Part shown: one piece after another, positions 23,641-32,714 of the stretch
Position numbering within the stretch: position 1 is the first letter of the stretch
Layout: every line of letters starts with the position of its first letter
Origin: Motiliproteus coralliicola
Lineage (GTDB): Bacteria; Pseudomonadota; Gammaproteobacteria; Pseudomonadales; Balneatricaceae
Direction: 5' to 3'
DNA: 64,000 bases
Assembly (NCBI RefSeq): GCF_003345655.1
Contig: NZ_QQOH01000002.1
Span: forward strand, 620,001 to 684,000
Notes under the pieces: generated by a model
Told to the model about the DNA's origin: nothing
Database searches by the model: none
The model's input: the letters and a program-made list of their open reading frames with translations, nothing else
Translations under genes and position numbers: made by a program

Positions 23641-24846
23641 TTAAGCGGCTGATTGAGCGGGGGTGTCGATGGCTTGACCGGCGGCGGTCCGGCGGAAGAA
23701 CTCCTGCGCTGCCCGTACACCGCTACCCAGTTCAATCGGATAGTTGAGATCGGCCATCGCCATCTCGATGGTAGCCAGACCCGACAGCACCATAACGTCA
23801 GTCAGATCACCCAGGTGGCCGATACGGAAGGCTTTACCGTTCATCTCGCCCAGACCGATGCCGTAGGAGACGCCGTATTTATTGAAGGCGTGATCGGTCA
23901 GTTCATTGCTGTCGAACCCTTCAGGAACGTAGATCGCGCTAACGGTATCGGAGGCCAGTTCCGGCGAGTTGGCGCACAGGCGCAAACCCCAGGCGGCGAC
24001 AGCCTGGCGAACGCCTTCAGCCAGGCGGTGGTGACGGGCGTAAACATTGTCCAGGCCTTCCTCGAACAGCATCGACAGGCTCTCTTTCAAGCCGTAGATC
24101 AGCTGCAGTGGCGGGGTGTAGGGGAATCCGCCATTGGCGTTAGCCGCCATCATGTCGCGGAAGTCAAAGAAGGTCCGCGGCAGGGTGGCCGTTTCCATGG
24201 CTGCCAGGGCCTTCTGGCTAACGCCCAGAATCGCCATCCCGGTTGCCAGCATGAAGCCTTTTTGTGAGCCGGATACGGCGATGTCGACTCCCCAGCCATC
24301 CATGTCGAACGGCATCGAGGCCAGCGAGCTGACGCAATCGACAAATAGCATCGCCGGGTGGCCGGCATTATCCATGGCTTTACGAACGGCACCGATATCA
24401 CTGCGAACACCGGTTGCGGTTTCGTTGTGGGTAACCAGGACGGCTTTGATCTGTTGCTCGGTGTCGGCCTTGAGCGCCGTTTCAAACTGGTCCGCTGGCG
24501 CACCGTCTCCCCAAGGGCATTCGATGACCTGTACATCCAGGCCGTGGCGCTGACACAGGTCGATCCAGCGATGGGAGAACATGCCGTAGCGGGCAATCAG
24601 AACCTTGTCGCCCGGTGAAAGGGTGTTGGTTACCGCCGCTTCCCAACCGCCAGTGCCGCTAGACGGGAACGTGATGACCTGGCCGGTTTCGGTGCCGAAG
24701 ACGCGTTTACAGTCGTTGAGAACCGGCGCGAAGGTCTCTACAAAATCCGGGGCGCGGTGGTCGCGGGTTTGCATATGCATCGCATTGAGTAAGCGATCGG
24801 GGATGTTGGTCGGGCCAGGAATAAAGACCGGATTTTGATTCGACAT
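23641..24846 (-). CDS. bhcA: aspartate-glyoxylate aminotransferase BhcA
   Basis: 401 residues, class V aminotransferase of the serine-glyoxylate/alanine-glyoxylate type. BhcA moves the amino group of aspartate to glyoxylate, giving oxaloacetate and glycine, the entry and exit step of the beta-hydroxyaspartate cycle. Visible: N-terminal FIPGPTNIPDR, PSSGTGGWEAA, and the PLP-lysine motif SGSQKGFM (near residue 200). First gene of bhcABCD; a TTGTGTACAA palindrome about 88 bp upstream matches operators of the purine genes. Glyoxylate would come from ureidoglycolate cleavage by AllA. Confidence 0.92.
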   Translation of the reverse strand: MSNQNPVFIPGPTNIPDRLLNAMHMQTRDHRAPDFVETFAPVLNDCKRVFGTETGQVITFPSSGTGGWEAAVTNTLSPGDKVLIARYGMFSHRWIDLCQRHGLDVQVIECPWGDGAPADQFETALKADTEQQIKAVLVTHNETATGVRSDIGAVRKAMDNAGHPAMLFVDCVSSLASMPFDMDGWGVDIAVSGSQKGFMLATGMAILGVSQKALAAMETATLPRTFFDFRDMMAANANGGFPYTPPLQLIYGLKESLSMLFEEGLDNVYARHHRLAEGVRQAVAAWGLRLCANSPELASDTVSAIYVPEGFDSNELTDHAFNKYGVSYGIGLGEMNGKAFRIGHLGDLTDVMVLSGLATIEMAMADLNYPIELGSGVRAAQEFFRRTAAGQAIDTPAQSAA

Positions 24847-24933
24847 GGGATGCTACTCCGTTAGTGAAGAAGTGACAGGTTGACGTTCCTCGGTGAAAGT
24901 CTGACAAGTCTTTGTACTTCTTTTGCGTTTATA

Positions 24934-24943
24934 TTGTGTACAA
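24934..24943. promoter_or_regulatory. GntR-type operator upstream of bhcA
   Basis: TTGTGTACAA, one base off the shared palindrome TTGTATACAA, 88 bp before the bhcA start. A second, weaker copy TTGTGTACGA lies at 25085-25094. Both fall in the 298-bp gap between bhcA and the next upstream gene, which otherwise shows no gene. Confidence 0.6.
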
Positions 24944-25144
24944 AAATCTATAGGTGAGTTTATTCATAACCTGACCTTGGGGTCAAGTAAAAATAAATTA
25001 TCGCCTGTCTCAGTAGAAACATATTGATAATCAACTGTTTGCTGCTTGTTATTGGCTTGTTTGCACGATTTTTGAGCGAAATTATTGTGTACGATGCTGT
25101 GAAAAGGTGTCGGATTGATGGTGTTTCGGCGCAGGAGGGGGAGA

Positions 25145-25918
25145 TCAGCGGAGGTAGTGGGCAAACAGTTGGCTGATGACGCCTTGGCTTTGCAGCAGGC
25201 TGATGGCTTGGTTGATGCGGGGGAGGGCGTGGGTCAGAGAAGGACGCAGGCGGAGCATAACGTCGACTCGATTGAGCGTGCGGCTGGTCGGGTATCGATA
25301 AAATCTGGGATGCTGTTGAGCCCAGTAGCGTTGTACGACGCGGTCGACAAAAACCTGGTTTATTCGACCGCTGTCGAGCAGGCGCAGTAACTGGGGCTCA
25401 TCGGTTACATCAATGCGCTCAATCTCCCCCTGCCTGAGGCTGGTCGTGAAGCCGGGATAGGTATAACCGCGTATGGTGCCGACCGACCGGCCTTTCAGAC
25501 TGTTTGGTCCGAGAATGCTAAATGCGGTACCGGGGCGGAACAGTACGACCTGTTCCAAGGCTGCAAATGGAATACTGTAGATTCCGGGGTGGAGTGACGC
25601 CTGCCGCCATTGGGGATTCACGCCGGGTTCCAGGTCGATCTTGCCCTCTTCAAATTGCCTTTGCAGTCTGGCGGTCGAGTAGTACTCGATCTTGAAGGTG
25701 TCTCCGGTTATTTGGGCGATCTTTTGCAACAGATCGTGATAGATGCCTTGGTGTTTGGCTTGAATCATCAGCGGAGGCGCGTTGTAAAACCCGACCCTGA
25801 TCGTTTCGGCGCGCAGGGTTGAGAGGTTGAGCTGGCCGGCGAGCAAGAGCCCGCAGACGAAAGCCAGGCGTAATCGTGTAATTCGGGTAGGCGTTGGGAA
25901 CGCTAGCGTTGGTCGCAT
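25145..25918 (-). CDS. periplasmic substrate-binding domain protein (SBP_bac_3-like)
   Basis: 257 residues. Signal peptide (Arg-rich start, hydrophobic LAFVCGLLLAGQL, cleavage near LRA-E), then a type-2 periplasmic binding fold (TIRVGFYNAPPLMIQ, GIYHDLLQKIAQITGD, IDLEPGVNPQWRQ). Such stand-alone proteins resemble amino-acid-binding components of ABC systems, but no permease or ATPase gene is adjacent. It overlaps the end of the HAD gene by 16 bp, so the two are co-transcribed. Ligand unknown. Confidence 0.8.
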   Translation of the reverse strand: MRPTLAFPTPTRITRLRLAFVCGLLLAGQLNLSTLRAETIRVGFYNAPPLMIQAKHQGIYHDLLQKIAQITGDTFKIEYYSTARLQRQFEEGKIDLEPGVNPQWRQASLHPGIYSIPFAALEQVVLFRPGTAFSILGPNSLKGRSVGTIRGYTYPGFTTSLRQGEIERIDVTDEPQLLRLLDSGRINQVFVDRVVQRYWAQQHPRFYRYPTSRTLNRVDVMLRLRPSLTHALPRINQAISLLQSQGVISQLFAHYLR

Positions 25919-26604
25919 CTGCCTAGGGGAGGGCTGGGCCGCCCCGCCTCTATGATCGCTAGAAGTTGACCAGGGCTGTCTATCAGGTGGCAGTAATCAC
26001 TGTTACCCAACTCCTGGTCACTGGCATAACCCCAGCTAACCGCTACCGATCGGGTGGCGTTCGCCTTGGCTGCTTCGATATCACAGGCTCGATCACCAAT
26101 CATCCAGCAGTGTGAGGGGGTTAGCTGCTGCTGCGCTATCAGGTGTCCAAGATGGCGGCTTTTACAGCTGCGAACACCTTGGTCTGTGCTGCCAAAGACC
26201 TGTTGGAAGTAGGGGGCAAGCCCTGCGTCGGTGAGTATCCATTCGGCCTGTGCTTGCGGCTTGGCGGTGAGTACGGCCAGAGATTGATCACAGGAGTCGG
26301 CCAGTTGTTGCAGCAGTGCGCTAATGCCCGGATAGATGCGGTAGTGGTGGATGCCCTGTTGCAGGTAATGCTGGCGAAACAGGGTGACGGCTTGCTCGAT
26401 AACCGGTTGGTGTTGGGTATCTAGCAGTGACGCGAAGCTGATCCTCAATGGGGGACCAAAGCAATCGCGTAACCGTTGCTCGCAAGGCTGTTCCACCCCT
26501 AGTTGATCGAGGGTGTGCCTGATCGATAACTCAATACCTGGCTGTGAGTCGACCAGGGTGCCATCGAGGTCGAAAAACAGTTGTGTTCTTTTTTCAGTAG
26601 CCAA
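25903..26604 (-). CDS. HAD-family hydrolase, phosphoglycolate phosphatase-like
   Basis: 233 residues if the TTG at 26604 is used. The open frame reaches an ATG at 26775, but the extra 57 residues are unlike any HAD N-terminus, and a regulatory palindrome (26620-26629) lies within that extension, so the shorter form is preferred. Motif I LFFDLDGTLVDS, motif II VLTAK, motif III Lys region (SCKSRHLGHL) and motif IV MIGDRACDIEAA are all present with a helical cap. Gph-type enzymes dephosphorylate 2-phosphoglycolate; here it could help glycolate/glyoxylate flow, but substrate is unproven. Confidence 0.82.
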   Translation of the reverse strand: MATEKRTQLFFDLDGTLVDSQPGIELSIRHTLDQLGVEQPCEQRLRDCFGPPLRISFASLLDTQHQPVIEQAVTLFRQHYLQQGIHHYRIYPGISALLQQLADSCDQSLAVLTAKPQAQAEWILTDAGLAPYFQQVFGSTDQGVRSCKSRHLGHLIAQQQLTPSHCWMIGDRACDIEAAKANATRSVAVSWGYASDQELGNSDYCHLIDSPGQLLAIIEAGRPSPPLGRCDQR

Positions 26605-26619
26605 AGTCGAGCGCTCGTG

Positions 26620-26629
26620 TTGTATACAA
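26620..26629. promoter_or_regulatory. GntR-type operator upstream of the HAD gene
   Basis: Exact TTGTATACAA, 16 bp upstream of the preferred TTG start. It suggests that the HAD and binding-protein genes belong to the same regulon as the bhc and purine genes, and that translation starts downstream of this site. Confidence 0.6.
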
Positions 26630-26785
26630 AGTCGTAAAAAATTGTAATCATAACTTGACCCGCTAGTCAAGAAAGTGCTAATTCTAGTAATCAATGAATC
26701 CCGCCTCAATCTTGAAAAAGCTTTTTTCCACCATTGGGCGGCGTACTGATCCAGCGTGTTTGTTTCGTAATTCATCGTTAAACGA

Positions 26786-26802
26786 CATGCCGAAAAGCGA
26801 CC
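26786..26802 (+). promoter_or_regulatory. weaker copy of the sulfonate-operon LysR motif
   Basis: CATGCCGAAAAGCGACC shares ATGCCGAAAAG and most of the following bases with the repeats at 6969 and 13906. It lies about 166 bp before the GlcG-like gene, in the same orientation. It may be a related LysR site or chance. Confidence 0.3.
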
Positions 26803-26967
26803 AGAGATCAGGGGCCCTAGCCTGAAACCAGAGGCTTGCGGCTACGTATTTTGGACGCCGATTCTTGTTTGTTCCGGGTTGGGCCTGCGTGGTTCGTCCA
26901 GGCTCTATCGGCTAGAGATGTTTCAACAATATTAATAATTATTCTTTTGCTTTCAGGAGTTTTGACT

Positions 26968-27405
26968 ATGGCTTCATTAAACTTGGACCGCTCGATTGCT
27001 ATCACTCAAGGGGCTTTTCTAAAGAGCGAGACACTGAAATCCGAACCTTTGACCGTTGCGATTCTGGACCAGGGCGGCAGGCTGATCTCGTTACAGCGCC
27101 AGGATGGCTCCAGTATGATGCGCCCCGATATCGCGATCGCCAAAGCCTGGGGAGCGGTTGCCATGGGGAAGTCGTCCCGTTCGCTGGCCTCCGATGCCAA
27201 GCAGCGCCCCGCGTTTGTCTCCGCGTTGAATACGCTGGCCAACGGCAACCTGATTCCGGTGCCGGGCGGGGTGCTGATCCGTGATCAGGATGACACAGTG
27301 GTGGGTGCTGTCGGTATCAGTGGTGATACGTCGGATATTGATGAATTGTGCGCGGTCAGTGGTGTTCAAGCAGCTGGCCTGGTAGCAGACGTAGGCGCTG
27401 CCTGA
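26968..27405 (+). CDS. GlcG/HbpS family protein (DUF336)
   Basis: 145 residues from ATG 26968, preceded by CAGGAG (26954-26959); the longer open frame to 26836 lacks a site. Matches the GlcG/HbpS family (PduO C-terminal-like): VAILDQGGRLISLQRQDGSS, IAIAKAWGAVAMG, NGNLIPVPGGVLIRD and VVGAVGISGDTSDIDE. The family includes haem-binding HbpS and glycolate-operon GlcG, whose role is unclear. Position near the bhc and phosphoglycolate-type genes fits a link with C2 metabolism, but this is only context. Confidence 0.85.
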   Translation: MASLNLDRSIAITQGAFLKSETLKSEPLTVAILDQGGRLISLQRQDGSSMMRPDIAIAKAWGAVAMGKSSRSLASDAKQRPAFVSALNTLANGNLIPVPGGVLIRDQDDTVVGAVGISGDTSDIDELCAVSGVQAAGLVADVGAA

Positions 27406-27560
27406 ACGGGACCCTGATGCCCGAAGTAGTTCGGTGGCCGGCCGCTCTGAAGGCGGCCCTGGCTCCGGGCTGTTGCCTATCCCACCGGGTGTGACGTGCC
27501 TGTCACGCCCAGATTAACCTGCCTTGAGTTTATATCGACGCCCGAAGCAGGGTCTGAGAT

Positions 27561-28175
27561 TCAGGCCGGCGAACGTACTTCGCAGCCCTTGAGAACCAGC
27601 TGTTCGATCAATGATGCTGCGGTTTCGAAATCGCTGTCGGTCAGCTCGTCCCGACCCGTTACCGCGGTGATCTGCCAGTCAAAATCGGCATAGGTTTGGG
27701 TCGAGGCCCAGAGTGAGAACAGCAGGTGCTGCGGGTCAACCTTGGCCATCAGTCCCTGGTCGATCCAGGACTGGATACGCGCGGTGCTGGTGCGGGTCTG
27801 CTCCATTAGCTGCTGTTTGATGTCCTCGGGCAGGTGCGGGGCACCGTGCATGATTTCGCTGGCGAATACCTTGGAGGCGTGCGGGTGTTGCTTGGAGATC
27901 TGTAACTTGGCCCGGATGTAGGCCTTGAAGGCGACCACCGGATCGTCATTGTTCAGCAATGGTTCGCTGGCCTGCAGCAACGGCTGGGTGATGCTTTCAA
28001 GAACGCTGCGGTAGAGGTTCTCCTTGCTCTTGAAGTAGTAGTAGACGTTGGGTTTGGGCACCCCGGCCAGTTTGGCGATATCAACGGTCTTGGTTGCAGC
28101 GAATCCGCATTCGGCAAAGACCTTGCTGGCCGCCTCAATAATCAGTTCATTATTGCGTTCGCGAATCCTGGCCAT
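27561..28175 (-). CDS. TetR-family regulator, RutR-like
   Basis: 204 residues. TetR N-terminal HTH (residues about 8-54; AASKVFAECGFAATKTVDIAKLAGVPKPNVYYYFKSKENLY) and a C-terminal ligand domain with the RutR-type segment KQHPHASKVFASEIMHGAPHLPEDI. RutR senses pyrimidine bases and regulates nucleobase use. It lies next to a Tsx-like porin gene and the urate/allantoin genes, so control by a nucleobase or its breakdown product is plausible. Target genes are not evident from sequence. Confidence 0.85.
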   Translation of the reverse strand: MARIRERNNELIIEAASKVFAECGFAATKTVDIAKLAGVPKPNVYYYFKSKENLYRSVLESITQPLLQASEPLLNNDDPVVAFKAYIRAKLQISKQHPHASKVFASEIMHGAPHLPEDIKQQLMEQTRTSTARIQSWIDQGLMAKVDPQHLLFSLWASTQTYADFDWQITAVTGRDELTDSDFETAASLIEQLVLKGCEVRSPA

Positions 28176-28244
28176 ACTGTTTGCTACCTGGAGAAGTTAT
28201 CGGTGGCGGCATGGTAGCACCGGTATTTGACGAGGCCAAGATAT

Positions 28245-28278
28245 CAGCCCGGCCGACAACTGGCTGTCGGCCGGGCTG
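28245..28278 (-). terminator. strong hairpin downstream of the Tsx-like gene
   Basis: A perfect 14-bp stem (CAGCCCGGCCGACA with TGTCGGCCGGGCTG) and a 6-nt loop, 15 bp beyond the stop of the porin gene. No T run follows on either strand, so it may be a transcript-end stabiliser or a non-classical terminator. Confidence 0.6.
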
Positions 28279-28292
28279 GATGGCAGGGGCCT

Positions 28293-29087
28293 TTACAGAC
28301 GCCAGACCAGCAGGGCCTGGACTACCGATTCGTCGGTTTTCGAATCGCCCAACTTGTTGTTCCAGTACTGGTATTCGATACCGACAAACAGCTGTCCGGC
28401 TCTGTCAAACAGTTGCTCACCCAGGTCGAGTCGTAGCTGTGGCTGAGCCAGAATGTGGTGGCTGACCTTGTCGCCGAATTCGTTATCCCGTGAGCCGATA
28501 TATTCGGCGTGACCTTCAACGCTCCAACTGGTGGAACCGATCTTGAATGGGTAAGCCCAGCTGAAGTCGACCATGTAACTGTCGTCTTCAGCCGGTGCAC
28601 CACCGCTGGCAACGCCGTCGCTATCATCGATATAGGCCGTGACATCCAGATTGGCAAAGGCGAACCCCGGCAGGTCCAGGGACAGGCGCACGCCCGGCAG
28701 GTACTTGAGAACGTTGGCGTCGGCAGCAAAGTTAAGCCCGGTGACCAGACCAAAATCACGGATCGGGCCGACGCTCAGGTCTTTGCCACTGATCTTGCCG
28801 AAGCTGAAGTGTGGGTACAGTTCTGCGTACAGGTCACTGTTGTCGCTGGTTTTGGAGGCGTCGACAAAAAAGAAGGTGTCACCGTACTTCCAACCGCTGG
28901 CGTGTTGCAGGGTCAGGATGGTGGTTTGTTCGCTGCCGCCGCCGGCAAAACTGGGTACATCCAGGTCACCGCGCTGAAGCTGCAGCTCGGTGGTGCTCCA
29001 GTCAGCGGCGTTAAGGCCGGTGGTTGCCAGGGCCGCTGCCAGGCCCAGGGCCGGTACGAGGGTATGCTTGAGGGTCGTTTTGGACAC
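28293..29087 (-). CDS. outer-membrane Tsx-like nucleoside-specific channel protein
   Basis: 264 residues. Signal peptide (MSKTTLKHTLVPALGLAAALATTGLNA), then a beta-barrel with alternating aromatic strands, the Tsx-type N-terminal W-S segment, HASGWKYGDTFFFVDASKT and a C-terminal strand ending VVQALLVWRL. Tsx channels pass nucleosides across the outer membrane. Immediately downstream of the urate/allantoin operon on the same strand, it probably admits purines or nucleosides for the pathway. Closed by a strong hairpin. Confidence 0.8.
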   Translation of the reverse strand: MSKTTLKHTLVPALGLAAALATTGLNAADWSTTELQLQRGDLDVPSFAGGGSEQTTILTLQHASGWKYGDTFFFVDASKTSDNSDLYAELYPHFSFGKISGKDLSVGPIRDFGLVTGLNFAADANVLKYLPGVRLSLDLPGFAFANLDVTAYIDDSDGVASGGAPAEDDSYMVDFSWAYPFKIGSTSWSVEGHAEYIGSRDNEFGDKVSHHILAQPQLRLDLGEQLFDRAGQLFVGIEYQYWNNKLGDSKTDESVVQALLVWRL

Positions 29088-29236
29088 CGTAGGTTTCTCC
29101 TAGTTTATTGTTATTGCAGTTTTGAGTGGTTGTTATTGCTTGCTTACCAGGCTCTGTCCTGTGTGTTGCACAGGCAGCCGCACACCGCTGCATTAGACGC
29201 AGTGGCTGTGTTGGGTGTTGTGGCTAGGGTCGTTCA

Positions 29237-29259
29237 GGCCTCCTCGGAGCGAGGAGGCC
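29237..29259 (-). terminator. hairpin downstream of puuD
   Basis: Perfect 9-bp stem GGCCTCCTC (29237-29245) with GAGGAGGCC (29251-29259), 5-nt loop, 18 bp beyond the puuD stop and without a clear T run. Probably ends the puuE-puuD transcript. Confidence 0.5.
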
Positions 29260-29277
29260 CTTGGCCGATGAGGGGTG

Positions 29278-30471
29278 TTAGTTGATAGGAGCGCCTTGGG
29301 CGATCCATAGGCCCAGCAGGTCTCGTTCCTGCTGGGTCATGCCGGTGATATTTCCCAACGGCATGGCTTGGGTGGCGACCGACTGGGCGTGAATACGAGC
29401 CGCTTGTTGCTGGATCTGATTCGGTGCATCCAGCATCACCCCACCTGGAGCGCTGCTGAACGCCGGGTTGCTGGGGCTGGAGGAATGGCAGCCGGTGCAG
29501 CGCTGGTTGATCACCTGTTCAACGGCGTTGAAGGCAACCGGCTCTGCGTGACCTTGGCTTTGCGGTAGGTTGGCAGGTTGTTGCGGGGCGACCACGAAGG
29601 CCAGAGTGATCATGCCGAAGGCTGCGGCAGGCAGAGTCCAGGCGTATTTCTGGCTTTCATGACGGGTGTTGAAGTAGTGGCGTACAAGTACACTCAATAC
29701 CGCCAGACCGGCCAGGATCGCCCAGTTGTAGTCGCTGCCATAGGTGCTGGGGAAGTGGTTGCTGATCATGATAAACAGCACCGGCAGAGTGAAGTAGTTG
29801 TTATGGCGCGAACGTAGCAGGCCCTTGGCGGGTAGAGTCGGATCGGGCTCTCGGCCGGCTTCGATCGCCGCTACCAGCGCACGCTGCGCCGGCATGATGA
29901 CGCGGAATACATTACCGACCATGATGGTGCCGATGATGGCACCGATATGAATAAAGGCGCCGCGACCGCTGAATACCTGGGCCAGACCATAGGAGGCCGC
30001 TACCAGCAGAACAAACAGCACCAGGCCTAATAGGGCGGGTTGCTTACCCAGGGGGGAGTCACAGAGCAGGTCGTAGACCAGCCAGCCGGCAATCAGGGAA
30101 CCGACGCCGATGGCGATGGCGCTACCCGCGCTCAGCTCGGAGCCCGGGGCGACCAGGTAGAGCTCGGCGTTGAGGTAGTACACCACGATGAGCAGGGCGA
30201 TACCGCTGAGGAAGGTGGCATAAGCCTCCCATTTAAACCAGTGCAGTTTTTCCGGCATCTTCGGCGGGGCCAGCTTATATTTTTCCAGGTGGTAGATACC
30301 GCCGCCATGGATGGCCCAAAGATCGCCAGACAGGCCTTCGCGCGGATTACGGCGGTCCAGGTGGTTTTCCAACCAGACAAAATAGAAGGATGCGCCGATC
30401 CAGGCGATGCCGGTGATCATATGACCCCAGCGGATGACTAGGTTAAGCCATTCGGTGATATGCGGATCCAT
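29278..30471 (-). CDS. puuD: PuuD-type membrane urate oxidase with C-terminal cytochrome c domain
   Basis: 397 residues. A large N-terminal membrane domain of about eight helices (urate oxidase N-terminal domain, residues about 1-295; conserved RWGHMITGIAWIGASFYFVWLEN) is fused to a cytochrome c domain with one haem site CTGCH (near residue 331) and a likely axial Met in AMPLGN. PuuD proteins oxidise urate to 5-hydroxyisourate and pass electrons to the respiratory chain instead of making hydrogen peroxide. Last gene of the puuE-uraD-alc-allA-puuD run. Confidence 0.92.
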   Translation of the reverse strand: MDPHITEWLNLVIRWGHMITGIAWIGASFYFVWLENHLDRRNPREGLSGDLWAIHGGGIYHLEKYKLAPPKMPEKLHWFKWEAYATFLSGIALLIVVYYLNAELYLVAPGSELSAGSAIAIGVGSLIAGWLVYDLLCDSPLGKQPALLGLVLFVLLVAASYGLAQVFSGRGAFIHIGAIIGTIMVGNVFRVIMPAQRALVAAIEAGREPDPTLPAKGLLRSRHNNYFTLPVLFIMISNHFPSTYGSDYNWAILAGLAVLSVLVRHYFNTRHESQKYAWTLPAAAFGMITLAFVVAPQQPANLPQSQGHAEPVAFNAVEQVINQRCTGCHSSSPSNPAFSSAPGGVMLDAPNQIQQQAARIHAQSVATQAMPLGNITGMTQQERDLLGLWIAQGAPIN

Positions 30472-30557
30472 GGTTAACTCCTTATTACTTTCTGACCGGG
30501 CTTAGCGCTGTTTATTCGCCGTCAGGGGTCAGTCTTTATTGTTATTGTGATCGATGC

Positions 30558-31079
30558 CTAGCGTTGACTTGGAATTGGGGCACCAGGGTCAAGCACGATC
30601 GGCTCTTTCAGATTGAAGAAATGCTCATCGCAATTGTTACCTTCGCCTGCGCGGTCGACGACCAGGAAGTCGTCTTCTTCGACGCAACACAGAACCGGGT
30701 GATGCCAGACGCCCCGATGGTAGTTAACACCCTGCTGGCCGTTGCTGATAAAGGCACGCAGTTGGTCCGGTTCAGGGTTGTCGCCAGCGGCGGCAACCAC
30801 GATCAGGAACGGGTTACCTTTCAGCGGGATAAACGCCTGCGATCCCTGTGGGTGACGCTCTACCATCTGGATCTCCAGTGGTAGCGGCAATGCCTGGGCG
30901 CGGAAGATGCTGATGATCGCGCGATCTTCTGGTTGCCCAAGCTGGACGTCGGCTAACTGGTGGTAGCGCTGGGTCGAGCCATTGTTGATCATGAAAAAAT
31001 CACGCTCAGCAGTCTCGATAACATCACCGTAGGGCGCAAACGCTTCTTGGGTCAGAGGTTCGGGGCGTAGTAGCAGCAC
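30558..31079 (-). CDS. allA: ureidoglycolate lyase
   Basis: 173 residues, cupin-like AllA family. Splits ureidoglycolate into glyoxylate and urea. Recognised by the N-terminal PEPLTQEAFAPYGDVIE, INNGSTQRYHQLA, the metal-site region MVERHPQGSQAFIPL and the C-terminal GVWHHPVLC...FLVVDRAGEGNNCDEH. It lies 21 bp after alc, which supplies its substrate. The glyoxylate released is the entry metabolite of the bhc cycle encoded in this window. Confidence 0.94.
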   Translation of the reverse strand: MLLLRPEPLTQEAFAPYGDVIETAERDFFMINNGSTQRYHQLADVQLGQPEDRAIISIFRAQALPLPLEIQMVERHPQGSQAFIPLKGNPFLIVVAAAGDNPEPDQLRAFISNGQQGVNYHRGVWHHPVLCCVEEDDFLVVDRAGEGNNCDEHFFNLKEPIVLDPGAPIPSQR

Positions 31080-31100
31080 GATAGATTCCTTGTCGATGTC

Positions 31101-32114
31101 TTAGTTGCTGACTGCTTTGCCGAACAGGCGCAGACGACTGATACCACCATCAGGGAAAATGTTCAGGCGCACGTGGGTGATCGGACCTAGCTGTTTGATC
31201 TGGTCGACGAATTCGTGTTCCTGATGCATCTCCAACTTCTGGGCTGGTAGCAGTTCCTGCCAGTAGAGGCTCTGGGTCTCGATCTGAGCATCCGTACCGC
31301 CATGGACGTAGGCTGCCTGAATACTGCAACGGTCCGGGTAGTTGCCTTTAAAGTGCAGGGTATCGACGACAATGCGTTCGATCTCGCCGGGGTGGCCCAG
31401 AGCGACTATGACCCAGTCGTTACCTGGGGTGCGGCGTCGAGCCGTCTCCCAGCCATCACCCATATTCACGCCGCGTCCAGGGTTGATAATGTTACTCATG
31501 TTGCCGAAGTGCTGATCGTTGCAGGCGAGGGCGCGTCCACCGTTGAGCGCGGCGGCCAGGTCGATCTGCTCGTCGCCGTTCTGGTTGGACCAGTCCCGAT
31601 AAGGAGTGCCGTAGACCCGTAGTCGTGCGACGCCACCATCGGGATAGATGTTAAAGCGCAGGTGGGTAAATGGCTGGTTGTTGATGGCGGGATCATCGAT
31701 AGGGTGCAAGTGCTGGCTATCGCCTTGGAGGGCGACGGCCGGTAATACTTCGACCCAACGCGTATCTTCGTTCGGGTCTCCTTCGGCGCAGAAACAGGCT
31801 TCCAGTGACGCGGATGGCGGGAAGTTGCCGGTAAAGTATGCGGTGTCGATATCGATGCCCTGGATTGTCCCGGGCACGCCCAGACGCAGGATGCAGTAGT
31901 CGTAACCTTCAAAGCGCTTGCGGCGTGACTCCCAACCATCCATCCATTTGCCATTGTCATCAAACACGCCTTCTTTCCACACTGGCGGCTCCGGTTGCAG
32001 CATTCGGTCGACAGCGGCAAACCAGTCATCGGTAACGAAGATGGACTGGGTGCCCAGGCGAGCGTCGGCCAGGTTTACTTGCTTTTGGAAATCGTATTGG
32101 TGGTCACTATTCAT
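31101..32114 (-). CDS. alc: allantoicase
   Basis: 337 residues, two tandem jelly-roll repeats, as usual for allantoicase: each repeat has ...[19 protein letters not shown] / [22 protein letters not shown], and [20 protein letters not shown] / [20 protein letters not shown]. Hydrolyses allantoate to ureidoglycolate and urea. Uses the allantoicase branch rather than allantoate amidohydrolase. Between uraD (46 bp) and allA (21 bp). Confidence 0.96.
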   Translation of the reverse strand: MNSDHQYDFQKQVNLADARLGTQSIFVTDDWFAAVDRMLQPEPPVWKEGVFDDNGKWMDGWESRRKRFEGYDYCILRLGVPGTIQGIDIDTAYFTGNFPPSASLEACFCAEGDPNEDTRWVEVLPAVALQGDSQHLHPIDDPAINNQPFTHLRFNIYPDGGVARLRVYGTPYRDWSNQNGDEQIDLAAALNGGRALACNDQHFGNMSNIINPGRGVNMGDGWETARRRTPGNDWVIVALGHPGEIERIVVDTLHFKGNYPDRCSIQAAYVHGGTDAQIETQSLYWQELLPAQKLEMHQEHEFVDQIKQLGPITHVRLNIFPDGGISRLRLFGKAVSN

Positions 32115-32160
32115 GTCGTAATCTCAGTGGTTCTTATTGTCGATGGATTGGCTATTCGGG

Positions 32161-32694
32161 TTACATCGCTTCGAGTCGGAACAGGGCGATCTTGTTGATC
32201 TCGATCAGCGCTCGTTCAAACTCTTCATCCGGGGTGTTATGGATGCGCTCTTCAAAGGCTTCCAAAATCTGGAAGCGATTGCTGCCCTTAACCGCTTTGA
32301 TAAACGGAAAGCCAAATTTGGATTTATAAGCGTCGTTAAGCTGGGTAAAACGCTGGAACTCTTCGGCACTACATTCATGGATGCCGGCTCCTGCCTGCTC
32401 TGAGGTCGAGGCTTCGGTCAGCTCGCCGGCGATGGCGGCTTTACCCGCCAGATCCGGGTGAGCGTTGATTAGATCGAGCTGTGCCTGGCGGCTGCTGCTG
32501 AGCAGGATATCCGCCATCAACTGGTGCAAGCCGTCAACCTGATCATGTACCGGACTCAGGCCGCGTTCCCAGGCCTGCTCAGCTACCCACGCAGAGTGTT
32601 CATAGATATCGGCAAAGGTGCTGATAAAGTCCGCTCGGCCCATCATGCTGGGGATGAACTGTTGAAATGTCTTGGACTGTGCTTGTGCATTCAT
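32161..32694 (-). CDS. uraD: 2-oxo-4-hydroxy-4-carboxy-5-ureidoimidazoline (OHCU) decarboxylase
   Basis: 177 residues. UraD family: helical protein with the catalytic His in NAHPDLAGKAA and the conserved TSEQAGAG and NDAYKSKFGFPFIKAVKG segments. Converts OHCU to (S)-allantoin, the step after UraH. Lies 20 bp after puuE. Confidence 0.95.
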   Translation of the reverse strand: MNAQAQSKTFQQFIPSMMGRADFISTFADIYEHSAWVAEQAWERGLSPVHDQVDGLHQLMADILLSSSRQAQLDLINAHPDLAGKAAIAGELTEASTSEQAGAGIHECSAEEFQRFTQLNDAYKSKFGFPFIKAVKGSNRFQILEAFEERIHNTPDEEFERALIEINKIALFRLEAM

Positions 32695-32714
32695 GGTCTG
32701 AATTCCGTTAACGA

